Below the pieces are notes generated by a model. That model was given only the letters and a program-made list of their open reading frames with translations. It searched no databases and was not told the DNA's origin. Positions 22,701 to 37,300 of a stretch of 64,000 nt of DNA are shown here, piece after piece (the stretch's first letter is position 1; each line of letters begins with the position of its first letter). Both the position numbers and the translations under genes were made by a program. This stretch comes from Pempheris klunzingeri (Eukaryota > Chordata > Actinopteri > Acropomatiformes > Pempheridae). Location of the stretch: assembly GCF_042242105.1 (NCBI RefSeq), contig NC_092014.1:10291374-10355373 (forward strand), in the 5' to 3' direction.

Positions 22701-25331
22701 AAGTCTTTCCGGGGTTTAATCTCAAAATCAATAGTCGAGGAAAGGAAATGCGGACCCTTCCTGCTCTAAATTCAATGAAGAGGTATTCCCCAGCGGGAGC
22801 CTGTTTCCCTGCTCCTTCCTAATGAAAAAAACACTGGTTACATAAGCTAATGACACGCTGTTGGAGCTGCGAGGAGCAAAAATGTGTGTTTGAGCAGGAT
22901 TTGGGACTGTTGCTTTACAATTTTGCACTATTTAGTTACACTTAAACGCAACGCATAGCAAGAATTTTTGTTTGAGCTTTAAAGGAATGAAAGGAGAAAA
23001 AGGAGAGGACTTGTCACCTGGCCTCGGTGGGAGAGAGCTCCTTGAAGTCGTCCAGTGTCGGTGACACATCAAGCAGCTTCTTGTAGAGAACCAGAGGGAA
23101 GTGGAGGTCCACCACTGTGGAGTTATAGATGGCCAGACCGCAGATGATGCCGATCAGGTGAAACCAGTTCTGCTCAACAAAACACTGGAAACACAAACAC
23201 ACAAACAAGAAAATCATTTTACTGATTCCTGTCTTAATACCTCTGAGAAAACAAAAGGTCACCGTGACTTCTCACACCCCACAAGCTAGAAAATGCTATT
23301 TTCAAGAAGTTTACACAATAAATAAGAGGCTTTATGAATTAGTTTGACCTTGCAAAAACAGACGGAGACCAAAGGGGTCATGTTTCATTGGCGGGTTACT
23401 GCTTGTTTGACTTGTGATTTGTTCCCTTACAGAGGTCAGTGTTTTGTAAACCTGAATGTCTCCACTGACACTTCACTGTCGTGTGTAAAGCCAGAAACAG
23501 CAGCTCTTCCTGGAAAATACAACTGCAGGTCCAACTGCACATTCTGAAGCTCCATTAGCTTAAAAAACGAAATTAGCACTCAAGCAAACAAAAGGACATT
23601 TTAGTTACTGAAATATAACCTCAAAACTCTAAAGCTCCTTTTAAGTACTATCTTTATCGGCGAGGAAATATCTGTTTGACTTTACATTACGTTTCAAGTT
23701 GGAGCTACTATGCTGGAGTGTTATTTAATCATAACAAAACACTAGTTACGAGTATAAATGCTCTATAAATAGTTTGAATGTATTACAAAGTTCATGTAAT
23801 TAAATATTTAAATGTCAAGGCAGTGATGAACACTGTTATTCTTTATCACAAGATCATTTTTATAGTCTATGAATAACAACATAACTTTAAAACAATGTTA
23901 TATCAAGTTATCACATGACTGAAATTAGGTCACATGATTACAGCTAAGCTATTTCCATGACGAGGTGAAAAGGCAGGAAGTGAGCCTTAAATTTGAGAGT
24001 AGACTCCAATTATACTATTTGTTAAGAAAAAGCCACATAAATCTACTATGTTTGTTTAATCATTATCATTTACTCGCAGTCAGTATGTTTAGGAACTGAA
24101 ACAAATGAAAATGAGTAGTTTTTTTTTTAGCTTGTGAATACAGCGAGAGAGACTTACTTTGTCTGAGAACCACAGCAGGTTGGACTCTTTGTAATGTGTG
24201 AACATCCCATAAACAGGATCCATCAGCTCCTTTAACAGCAGCAGGAAGAACTCTTTAGTCACTCCGCCTGCGTCCACGGCCTCCTCTCCGTCAAAGATCA
24301 CCTGGAGGAAGTAGACGAGGAGATCAAACACGTACAGAGGGACAGGAGTTTCTTTTATCAAAATTACAGAACTACGACCTTCAGAAGCGCAGCTCTCACC
24401 TTGAGCGGTTTCTTGAGATCCACATCAGAGTACATGGTGAGCTCCCGTAGGGTGTCGCTCACTAAATGGCTCCTGCGCACATGGAGCACCAAGTAAGGGT
24501 TCCTAGCGAGGTGGGGTTCCAGCGTGAGCAGCATAAAAACATTGTGTAGGTTTGCACCGCTTACTGCCATCTTGGTAGCGCAGGGTCACAGGATAAAAGT
24601 GGGACAAAGCAAGAAAAGAGGCAACAATGTTTTAGCACGTTAAATAAATCATGTGGTCTGACTGTATGTGAGCAGAAGAGAACTGCGCTCGCATTAACAG
24701 CAGGTACCTGCATTTGCAGTTCAGCGTCTGTTTGCAGCATGGTCGTCTTGGCTTGAGCGTTCAGTATGAACGGGTAGGCACATAGGTTCACTGAGGGAAA
24801 GTCACTCTGCAAGGCAAATAAGGAAATATACTTACTACACATATAACACTTCAAATAGATCTCATGCCAGTTAAGATGTTCAGGTTCAATCTTTAAATCA
24901 AATACCTGTGAGGGGGATGATCCCACTTTCTAGAGAACAGAATGAGAGAGAAAGTCAATAATTTATTAGTGTCAGTAATTTGTTAGAGGTCCCAAAACAA
25001 GCCAAACACCAAACCAAGCAAAAAGGAAAATAAAGACTAATAACTTTAGACTACAAGACTAAAAGATAGTTTCAGGAGGAGAATAAAAAAATCTCAGGAG
25101 CAAAATGTTAACAGTGAATGGATATTTTCAGGTAATTCCTGTACGTGACATGAATGTAATTAAACTGTATTGGGATTTAAAAACTCCCTCCAGTGTATGA
25201 GGAGCTAAAGGGGTTCGTCTGTGAACGCAGACGACACCCGTTGGATGGCAAGACCTAATAAACAGCAGCAGCCACACCCACAAGAAGAAAACAAATGTCA
25301 CACTGTCCCTGCAGACACTGAGAATGACATG

Positions 25332-25362
<31 letters not shown>

Positions 25363-28300
25363 ATTTTCAGCAGATGTCAAGTAACAAGGAAGTGAAACAT
25401 TGCCAGATAATGTCAGCACTCACAATCTCAGCTTTGCTCAGAAACCATTTGAGGTAGTCTTCCTGGATGTCCACCAGGCTGGTGATGTCAGGGATATAAA
25501 AGCGGTTGTACTCCACATGGTGGGCCTTTAAGTTTACCTGGTGACAAGGAGCAAACACCTGCCTCAACTTTAGAAAAAAAGAAAAAAAACACATTTCCTC
25601 CTCAGACCGCGCTTTAGAGGAGCAGTAGGTGTTTACGAGTGTTTACCTTGTGGAGCTTCTCCAGCAGCCTCAGTGTGGCAACAAAATAGTTCTCGTAGAA
25701 GACCGGTACGAGCAGCGTCTTCCCTCCCGTCAGCATAAACACAACGATGCTCTTGTACATGTCGACCATTCTGGTGAACACGCTGCCGTCCACGAAACAC
25801 CACCAGTTATCTGCAGGGACAGAGAAAAAGGTCACTTACAGAGTGCACTAAAATACAGTTCAGAGGTACTTGTATTTTTCCTTTTTATTCTACTTTCCCC
25901 TAGTACTCCACTACATTGTGGAGGAAAATATTGTACACTGTCTATTGCATTTATCTGACAGATTTAGCTACTTTGCATATTCACATTATTAATACAAAAT
26001 ATGAATCCACCAATAAATCATTACTATAAACTGAGCTACTAAGCAATATATAAAGTAGTTAAAATTAGCCTCACCTGTACCAGTTGTAGCATTAAAGTGA
26101 TGTATGATGTACACTTGGATGCATAATATATGAATCTGAAGTGGGCCGTTCTGCATAATGAGCAATTTTACTTTTGGTACCTCAAGTACATTTTGAATGC
26201 CTGACCTTATAACACAGTGTAGTATTTCTACACTGTGTTACTGCTTCATATGCTTCAGTAAAGGATGTGAATACTTCCTTCACCACTCACTAGAAAAAGT
26301 AAACTTATTTGTTTTTAGTTGTAAATATGTCTGTGTTCTAACATATTTATGTATGAACAGTTAGTTAGCATGTGGCGTCTGCACATGGGAAATAAACATG
26401 CTGTTTGTATTCTGTATTTGTAGTCTGTGCTGTCAGAGCATCAGCGCGCTGCAAACAAAGTTCTTGTCGGATGTTCGGACGGCATCTGAAACCCCCTCGC
26501 AGCAACGCCTTTCCAGCATCGGAATTAGCGGGTCTGCATCCCGCAGCTTTTCCAAAACCAAGAATCCAACATTAGGTGGCGATTGGCCCAGTGTGCGGAG
26601 ACGAGACAGTAAGCGGGGTTTGAAAATCTCTCTCCAGCTCCATTTTGATTCTTCACACAATCTCTTTTCATGTATATCATCAAAAAGTGCAACATCATAA
26701 AGGGTCGCTTTGAGGAGTAACTGTCACAAAAGGTTATCTAAATTTATACGACACATTGTACCTGCCAGTACATCATCTGATTTGCTGCAGACCAGCTGTT
26801 ACAGTATTTATTTACACATTTTCCTGTTTGGTGGTGTATCATTCCTCTGAATAGAAAGCTGAGCGCAGGTGGCGTGGATATGGATGAGGTCGTGACATGA
26901 CTGGATGTTCTGTGGTATTGGCTGCCAGAGGCGGTTTCAAATGACGCGATCGGTGTTAATAAAGCTTATAGTGTGTGCATGCAAGTATGATACCCAATAC
27001 TTTGCTGGGGTTGGCGTCTAGCCGCAGGATGGCCATTGCCAGGGGGATAGTGAGGCGGATGTAGTTCTTGGAGTCAAGCAGGGCCGGGTACTCAGACAAG
27101 ATGAGGTAGATCCTCATGGCCTCGACATCCGGAGGGGAGCGCGGCAGCTGAGGAATCAACAGACTCTCAAAACTCTTGGTGGCCTAAACAGAGGGTCAGA
27201 CGCAGAAACAGATTGTGTAAATTTCTACTTTCAATAAACACAAATCAAAGAGAGAATACCTGGAGAAAAGTATTTGAGATGTACTGCACTGTGATATGTT
27301 TGAGAGCTACAAGTATCAATAAATGAAGCAGAGAAATGTAAATGGATATTTTCAAATTCCAAAAATATCAGTTGCTAAATTTCGGGAGAGGCTTTTAGTG
27401 GTTTGGAATCTGGCCTCTGTCTCCACACAGATTATAATTCATGCTGCGTTGAGGTGCATGAACCCCAAACCTAACATTACTGAGCTAATGTTAGAGGTTA
27501 TGACTCAGTCCTGCAGTTTGTGCCATGACTCCGCAGCAGAACTTGATGTACTTTCAAAACAAGACCCATATTCACATTTGGATGTTTTTGGGGTTTTTTT
27601 TAATAGCCACAAGCTAGAAAGCCAATGTTGTGTAACAATCCCAATATTTCTACTTTAACGTCCTCATTATGGTGAAAAAATCTACTTATACCTGCATTCA
27701 TTGATTTTTTTTGGCCAGCAAGTTTAGCCACTTAAGTGCAGTAAACACATCTGGTGTTGTTGAACCTGTAGTTTGTGTCTAAACGCAGGATATTCACTCT
27801 CCATCAGCTCTTGAGGGAAATATTTTGCTCTTTAGCAGCTAAATGCAGCCACTATGTTCACCAGCTGGTCACTAACTTTGTCTGTCTGTCACGTGTGTTT
27901 TTCGTTGCTTATGAATTTTTCATTTGTAAGAGGAGCATTGTGGTATTTCTCCTCGATAACGTGACATAGTATTTTATGGCCGCAAGCAAAAAAACAATTA
28001 CAAAACGCTGGCTCCAGAGGAACCCTGCCACCACTGCCCTTCTTATCAAAATAATAAACTCTGTTTGCTCAGTGGAGAAAAAGACTTTCACTCTCGGACT
28101 ACAAAAGGAGAAGGGGGATAAATACTGGGAAATTGTTGTAACCAAATTTCACAATTTTACATGCATTATGAAATGTACCTTCTCTCTCTTTTCACTGTTT
28201 GTACTGTAACACACCAGACCTTATTTGCTCTGTATTCATACAAAAACTAGATTAAATTTAAAGTATCAAAATAATAAAGTGACACAGTCTTGCTATAACA

Positions 28301-31300
28301 GCACATTTTCACAGTAGTGAAAATTAAAGCTACATGAATATTCACAATTTTCTCTATTTTCACTTGAGGTCCGACAAGGAACCTGAGAAAAGAAAGAGTT
28401 GAAAAAAGTAGACACATTTTTTTTATTTTATAATTACTTTGTACGTGTGTAATTAGAAATACACAACTATTCAACACCTGTTCCAGAAGACAAGAGAAAG
28501 CCGGTTTGCTGAGCGTCTCAAAAAGCTTTCTGACAGAGTTGAGATCGATGCCTGGGATCTTTGGGTTGGTTTTGAAGTGGGTGTCATCGCTGAGAAAGTA
28601 AGAGCACACACACACAACACAAAGTATTATGATCGTATGATTATGTGTAGACTATCTTTGATGTCTCAGTGATCACACACAGGATAAAAATAGGTCACAG
28701 CTCAGATTCAGGGGCTTTGTGGTAAAGCCTCGATGTAAAGACACACGTTACTTTGGATTAAACACCAGTTTATTCCGACCCGTCATGAGGCAGGTCAGCT
28801 GCAGGTTCACTGAATGGTAAATACACACACACAGAGCCTGAGCAATGGTTAGGTGAACACACCGCCTGAAGGTATTTAAGCCAATCCCTAAGCAGATCTC
28901 CTGTTCAGCCTGGCAGTGAGTCCAAAGTGATAAACACGCCTGCACAAAGCCAACAAACCTCTCAGCATGAAGGACAGAAACTATTTACAGTGTAAGCCTT
29001 CACAATCGTACAGCGCCGGTTTTATTTAGTCATAACACAAATACATCAGATCTGATCTTGTGGAGACTGTTTGCCAAACAAAAAACACTGATGCAGACGT
29101 GAGTGAGCTGAGCACTGACCCACTTGAACTGGAAAACTCCCAAATGTTAAATGCATGCTGTAAAGTTTTAGATTTATTGATGTACTTATGACATTTGTTT
29201 CCTACACTTCCAGGAAAGTTATTGGCTACTATTCATTTTAATGTAGTATAAAAATCAATTAGCACATTAAACTTTAATGTAACTAACTATAAATCAGTTC
29301 ACATGGACACACATGGATGTCTGGAAGAGTGGAAAGATCCAATCAAATGTCTAAAATGTAAAAAGTGTGGTTTCTTAAATGGTCAGCTGTAATGGAAAAT
29401 AAAATTTGATTTGGAAATAGGCTAAAACAGGAAAAAGAATTGCGAGGGTCCTTTAAATTTCAAGTTAGCCTAACACTCAGGGATATGGATCTACAGGCCT
29501 GGAATGAAGAGGTACGTAGTCATCTTTAGTGTAATAGTGACATGAAAAACACATTAATAGTCTTAAGGACAGAGCAGATCTGTCTAAATCTAGCTGTATA
29601 CCAAAAATATAAAAAAATTAACTATTGTTGATAAATTGCATTAAATACCAATAATTAGATTCAAGTAGTTATTCTTTATTCAATTGTATTTGTCCAGTGT
29701 TTTGTTTTCAGCTGCTGTCTAACAGGCGTAGATGTACACCTTCTTACAGAGTCAAAATTTTAAAAAATTTAATCGAATCAAGTCATATCTTATATTATGG
29801 TTGAGTAAATGTACAGTACTGGTTTCAAGTGACTCTTACTTCCTGGTGAGTACTTTATGTTGTACAGTATAAAGTTCTTTATTTTGTACAGTATTAGGTA
29901 CTTTATGTTGTGTCCAGAGGTCTGTTTTCTGCCCTGATGGCCTCCACAGTTCATTCCCTGGACACGATAAGTATCTGCTGATGCGTCTGTAGCCTTCACA
30001 CCTGCACACAGACTGATGGTCAGAGAAATCTGGAGTCCCGCAGACGTCACTGACCAAACAGATAGAATCTTTCCCAGCCCTGACGATCAGCACGTTTTGT
30101 TCGATAAGACGACATACGGTGGTGGTGTGTGGACCCTGTGACGTCCCAGCAGAATCCGTTCCCAGGAGTCTATCTTACATATGAGTGTGTGCATTCAGCC
30201 TCGCTTTCCCCTCAAGACAGCAGGTATTTGTTTAATCTACAGTGATGATGTGTGCGCCGTGCAGTCAGCACAGTAATGTACACAAGATCCACTGTGATAA
30301 CAGCAATTAAATTTTCCATAACCAATGTGGGGCTGATAAGCGTGACATCACCTCTTTGTGTTCAACTCATACCTACAGTCCTAACTAGTACTTTTATTTT
30401 CCTAATGTCATTTTAAAGTTTCTCTAATCTTTCCTTTTTTGTGAAAAATTGAATATTTAAAGGGGAAATGTCTCTTAGATGGGACTGTTAACAACTCATA
30501 GACATTGGAAATGTGACTTTTCTGCTAATAATCCAATGATGTTGGGAACCACTGGTTTGATTTTAAAATCAAATTTTTGTATGTCTTGACTGTAGCAGTA
30601 AATGCACTGGAGTAAAAAGTGCAATATTTCCCACTAAAGCACAGTCAAGGAGAAGCATTAAGTAGCAGAAAATGGAAAAAAGGACATCTCAAACTGAAAA
30701 GTGCAAAAATTGCACTTAAGTGCAGTACTGGAGTTGAGTACTTGGTTACTTTCCACCACTGAAATTTCAACATTAACACACGTGAACATAGTGTTCACTT
30801 ACCTTTGGTCCAAGAAACTGCCGTTCCAACAAGCCGTGGAGGAGAGTTGAATTATGATGTCACTGTGCACAAAAACATAAAACAGATCCTCGTGTACAGA
30901 AACAACAAATTAAATATTTATTTCACAAAACAAAGTCTTATCTGTGAAAATATGGCCAAGTAAAACCACATTTAATACTAAACAGCTACAAGATATACAG
31001 TTTACTGTTATGGTTATTATCATTTGACTTACTTTGTTACACTGGAATCTGTGTTGTACATCAACTTTAACCTCCATGAATTCAGTCTTTCGTAATTGAT
31101 TGGGGAGAGGCTATTGCTGATATTAATCACTCTGAAGTCTTCTGGGGGGACAAAACTCTGCCAAGAGGAAGATAAACAGAGACAACGCAACAGCACTGTC
31201 ACAAACATTTGGGCTTCAGTCTGGGTTGTGTCTCTTTCCTCTGTGAAGATAAATAAATCAGGCCATGCCTGAGGTCTAAATATTTTTTACTGCACAGGCT

Positions 31301-34300
31301 GAATGTGTGTTGTGTCTTTATCAGTGCACATTCCTGACAATTTGCTGTACATTTGTAGCAGAAAAGTGCTCCACATGCAGTAGCACTCCTATATAAGAAC
31401 TGACAAAAGCTCAGACATTAACGCCACCCTGTGGTGAAACACTGAAACTAATAACTTAGAGAGTATCAACAAAAGAAATGTTATTTTGGGTGCATTTTTA
31501 CACATTTTAAAATGTTTCGTTTTGTTTGACACTAAGGTTAGAGGGTGGGTAATAAACATTTAGTTCAGCTTCATCTGACACTTGATCTCCTCTTTAGGTG
31601 ACACACTAGTTAAAATTCTAAACCATGTTCATGCTGCAAAAAATGTGGTATTTTGATGATTATTCTTTGAATGGAAACAAAAAAGGATAACTGCTTATAG
31701 TAAAGATCTGATGCAAATAAAACAATAATGATTATTCAGGCAGCGAACTTTAAAGAATGGATCACTAAAATACAAATCAAATCACACACCTGTTCATTAG
31801 AGTACAATAAGAAACTGTGGTCTCCTCCACAGATGATTTTAGTCACTGTATATTGTTTTGAACCTAATAAAGAAAGAGAAAGAGCACATGTTAGCTGGTC
31901 AACATTTAACAACAATTAATCAAACAGATACTTAGAAATGCTGTACGTCTTGCTTTGTTATTACACTGTAAAGTATTCCCAACTGCATCTGTATGAACTG
32001 AGCCTTTACCAATACACTGGGCCTCGAGTATACTGATGACACATAGTAAAGTAAAATAATTTACAGTCATCTTCTAACCTGAAAAATATTTTCCTGTAAC
32101 TAAAGCTCACTGGATTATATTAACGGCAAACACTGTTATTTGTGTAGTAGCTTTGCCTCTTAGGTTTTACTGCAGCTTATTAAGCAGATTCAGTCTTTCA
32201 TCCGTCATTATACCACATCAGCAAGGCCACACCAAACGTGACAGTTCAGTACTAAAAGAATCATCCGGCATCTGTCGAAAGCTGTTATTAGCTGACCACA
32301 TAAATTTTAAGTAGTGCCTTTTAAGTCGAAGTCAGTGTCCCTTCAGTTGTCCCGTACTGTGACTGCGCGTTGGTCTTTAAAGTACCTTTATTTATATGGA
32401 TGAATGCAAAGTGACAATTAAAGTTTCACCTATTTAGCTTGTCTTTCATGTCGCCAATAATAAATCTAATAAATAATAAATGCCAAAAAAAACATTTTTT
32501 TCTTTTGTCTTTTGTGCTTTTACTTCCTAGAAAATATGGAAAGCACGTCTAAACACATACTAAACACATACACACTACTCCTACAGAGGCATTAATGAAT
32601 GGAAAATACTATATGCATTTTTTTTTTTAAAAGAGCTATTTAAGCCTCAATCATACTGTATATACAGTATAGTGAGCAGAAAGTCTTCTACTACCTGTTC
32701 TATGGATATTTCCAGTCAGGAAACTGGCCTTGACAGGACATGGGCCTCTGGCATCACCCATGAGTCCTGTGCCCAGCTGGCCGTGGCTGTTACAACCAAA
32801 GGTATACACAACACCAGAGGAGGGCACAAACGCCATCGTGTGGTGTCTGACAAAAAGAAACAGAAGCGAGATTTAGGATTTAAAGGGACAGAACCAGCCT
32901 CTTTGCATTGGCTTTATTAGTTAGGCATATGAATTTGAAGCTTAAAGGGAGACTTTGCCAAGTGTCATGCCAATCAGTAAATGTAAATGTGGTCCATTGA
33001 AGAAAGAAATATCTTAGTGTGTGTTATATTGACCAAGACAATGAAGTTCTGCTGCTGCAATCTGATGTACTTCCTGGTGACCAGCGCTGTCATTTGAGTC
33101 ACTGGTAACCAGGAAGAACTACAGACTCTGTCAGCTCGGCTACTCAACCTGTTCTGCAGCAGAGGATTTCAGCGTGGGAGGTTTTTGTTGAGTTGCTTTT
33201 GTCATTTTTGAGATGCATGGCCGGTGGCCGATGCTAGCTCAGAGAGAGCGGAGTGGAGGGAATTGGGAAATTGGGACTCAGGAGCTCTCGTGCAATGCAT
33301 CATCGTAAATGAGTGCCAACATTTAGCCTGCAGGGCACTTCCTGAGGTATTTATTGTTTCGATGGACCATATTTACTTTCAACAACGATTGGACATCCAC
33401 ATAAAAAGTGGCAAAGTTTTTCAACTTCAGAGTAGTTAGTGAAGGTGTTTCTAATATTCTGTCCCCCTCTTGCATTTAAATGAGGTGGACAACATACTAA
33501 AAATCCCCTTCAAATGAATGCAGTACCACCAGTAGCTGCTGTCTTGAAAATGATCATAAAGCTTACTTTCTGACACAATCTTAACAAAGATAATTGTATT
33601 GAGTTGCATCAGATTGTACAGGTGCACCAAATAAAATGATAAACAAACTTTCTGTGTGGGTTTAGAGCAGACTAGTACCTGCCACAGGTGATCTGGGACA
33701 CCTCAGTGCCCATGAGCTCCAGCACTCTTCGTGGTAAAAGTTCATTATTTGTAGAGCCGTGACCCAGCTGACCCCACGAGCCATCACCAAATGTAAACAG
33801 GCCACCATCCTGCCAGAGAGACATTGTGGATTTTATTATTATTGTTGAGACAGAGATTTCTAGCTTGATAGTGCAGTTAGTCAAACTAAAATATTATTTT
33901 TTTTCCAGGATCACATTTAAAGCTCATGTGTCAGGTGGTGGATTAAGATTAGTTCCTCCAGCAGTCTGGCTGGAAAAAGATTTAGATTTTAACTATGCGA
34001 AAAAGGATATCTTAGCTGATATACATAACAAGTAGTGAGTCACCATACAGCAGGAATACTCTCATGACTAATCTACTAATTGTCCCACATCTGACCAAGC
34101 AGCGACTAAAAGCACTGGGGGGGGTGTATCAGTATTCGTACCTTTGTGAGGGCTGCTGTATGTTCATCTCCACAGCTGATGTAAACAACTTTCTGAGATC
34201 TCAAAAACTTGATGTGGCACGGGACGGCACGATCTGAGGAAGAAAGCATAAACAAGCAAGCAAGGTCACACTATCGTTCACTGCTACTAGTCTCATGTAC

Positions 34301-37300
34301 ATACAAGTGAGTGTGGAGACTCATAAGGGAACAAGGCTTCTGCATTTGAATCTAGTATTGCAGTGGGAATTTTTCTGTGACTTTACTTTTCTGTGGCTTT
34401 TTGTTAATAATGACTGGTTAAAAAATAAAAGCCCCTTCAAAAGCCACTTCAAAACAAAAAACCCACGTCCTCTTCAGAGGTAAAGCTGGTACAGCATTGT
34501 ATGGTATGGTGTTATTGTTCCACAGAGACTTGTTCACTATTTCCATTAATTTGACACCAATTTCTTACGCCTGTTTTTATTTATTCCCCATATATGAACA
34601 CTCCTATGAAAGATACACACTTCTGTATCCAATGTCAAACCAATTCAATAAGAGCAATGTGTAATGTTGAATGCGTATGATTTGCAAAAGCAGCCATACT
34701 GTATCATTATAAGTAAAAATAATACATTATTTATTGCTTTCAAACAGCAGCATCTGGCATCTTTCTATCCAGATGATTGTTACCTTGTTTATCATTGAGC
34801 CCCAGTTGCCCAGCTTTGTTCTTGCCCCAACCAAATACAGCTCCAGACAAGGAGAGAGCGAAGCTGTGGTCTCCCCCGGCGGTTATCTGTGCCAGAGGAA
34901 TTCCTGCCAGAGACTTGAGGGGATGAGGGAACAGCTTGCTGGGCTCTCCTTTCCCCAGACCAAGCTGACCGCTGGTGTTCTGGCCCCACGTGAACAGCTG
35001 GCCATCTGACAGGGCAGAGACAGAGAGGCAAAACAGTTCATGATTATTGCCAGTGCAGGCAAGTAACCAACACTTATTTGTACTGTGGTACTATCTGAAC
35101 CCTCTTTCTTATAGATCCCACCTCAGTCTAAACAGATTTCTACCATGACCTTGACCACTCCAGACTAACCAACCATGCACAAACATTTTTAACTTGATAC
35201 CTGAACTTTTACCACCTAAAGGGTTTTATCAAAAAACCAAGAAGGTTTGTTTTTTGGCATATGTTTTAAATATCTTTTGCCAAAAAACAAACTGTCTCAG
35301 TTGTTGAGCCATGGGCCATTCAGTGGTGAAAAACATGCAACATCTTCAGTGTGATTCTGACTGGCAACAATCTCTCTCTGTTCATCACTATCAAATAAAA
35401 GGCAAGATGCAAAACAAATATTGCTAAAGAAATAAGTAATGGGACAGGTTGTCAGGCCAATTACAGTGCTTCTCATATAAAACACTTCTTTCTCAAAATA
35501 CGAAGACAATGGCTGTGTGGTATGTGTCTGCTATGTGGTTCCCCATATTTATTTTCTGCCATTTTGTTATAGTGTCCATGGTGATAAAATAAGTGGTGAT
35601 AAAAAGTAAAAATAATTTCATTATAAACAAATTTTAGCTTGTACAGTGTTCTTTGGGGGGCACGTTTGCTTGCCTGGCAGGTGTCTCAGCCTATCACACT
35701 CATCCTTGGTGATTGCCAAACAGTCGTCACAGTAAAAAATAAAATAAGTAAATAAGTAAAATAAATTAAGTAAATTAGAACACCCTTTGTCAGTCAAGAT
35801 GAATTTGAGATGCACTCTGATGCAAAGTTTGAGTCAAACCTGGATTGGAAAGAGTTTGGACAGTAAACAGATACACAGTAAAACAGTGCTGGGACACTGA
35901 CTGTGTCTTTCACACCTGTAGAAAGTGCAATGCAGTGCTGATTCCCACACATTACTTGAGAGATCCGGTGGTCACAAAGCCTTTTGACCAACCTAGGAAA
36001 AACAACAACAAAAACATTTGTTTATCAGGCCAAAAAAAAAAAAAATCAACATTATGACGATTTCTAATTGACGTTAAATGATGAGCAACACAGCTAAAGA
36101 AACAAACATTAGCTGTAAAAGGAAAGTACATAAAGGTTTCACTATTCTACTGCTGGAAATTCACTGCATCTGATTAGTTCAGTAAATAATATTATATTTC
36201 ACATTCAAATTTCATGAGAAGAGATTCATTCATAGCATTAGTGTATTGGATGCAACTTATATCTGTCCTGTCGTCTCTTTTCATTGCTTGAGAGCCACAC
36301 TACTCATCTGCAATGCTCATATCCAAACCTCCAATGTTTTCAAAGTCATTTTCTTGTAATTCTTTTTTCTCCTTGACAGGCAAAAAGCTTGAATTCCTCC
36401 AGAATGTGCTACTCAGTCACCTTGGGATCCGAACAGCCGCCTCTGCAGTCCCCAGGCCGAGCTGGCCCCCTTCACCTGCTCCCCAGGCAAACACTTGGCC
36501 CTGTTCATTCACCGCCATAGAGTGGCCCCGACCACACGACACCATTGTGATCGTCTGAGTGTCCAGAGCTCCTACTAGCTCTGTGGAGAGGTGCAAGAGC
36601 TCGTCAGACGACATAAGTTTCATGACAAAGCCATAGATTAAAGTATGTAGAGCCTGCAGGTGGCAGTGCTGTAAATACTCCCTTCACAAAAGTCAAATGC
36701 TCAATTTACTGAACTGAATTGTCATCTTCATTTCACTTCCATTACCATCTCATTTGGTACGCCTTTGCATGGCATTCATTTCACCCTCACAGACCCAACC
36801 CGTGTCAGGCATTTAGCATGGCTAATTTTATCTCATCTTTTGGGCTGCTCAGACCGAAAGTGATAGTGTGTATTGTATATAAGGTAACAACACCTTAGAT
36901 TCAGAGATTTAGACAATAGGAACTACACAAATAGAGCCAAATAGAGCCATTTCAACTGCAGTTGAAGTTGCAAAAGTTGGCTTGTCTCCATGCAGTACTC
37001 TGTGTCACATTATAGAAAAATAGTCGGAAGCACATGCGGTACAGAAACTGTGCAGTTGGTGGAATAGGTTACAGTGTGGTTTCCTGCTATTGGATTGGTT
37101 TATCATAGCAGGTTACACTGGTAACATATGCTACAACAGTACAAATACACAGACAATCTGATACTGTGATTTCAATTGAGCTTACACTACAGTATGATTT
37201 CAAAACATTTAATCGGCAAGCTACAGTTTGTAGGTTTATCAAAAAGATATATTCAGGTGACTAAACATACTTGTTAAAGGCCTACTGACAAAAATAGTAT

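Noticed and set aside
26430..26690. NAP1L5 retrogene inside HERC3 as in mammals
   Set aside because: The peptides in either strand do not look like a NAP domain and are far too short.
34734..35031. Two ORFs of 79-91 codons, one per strand
   Set aside because: Both are wrong-frame readings of HERC3 exon 4.
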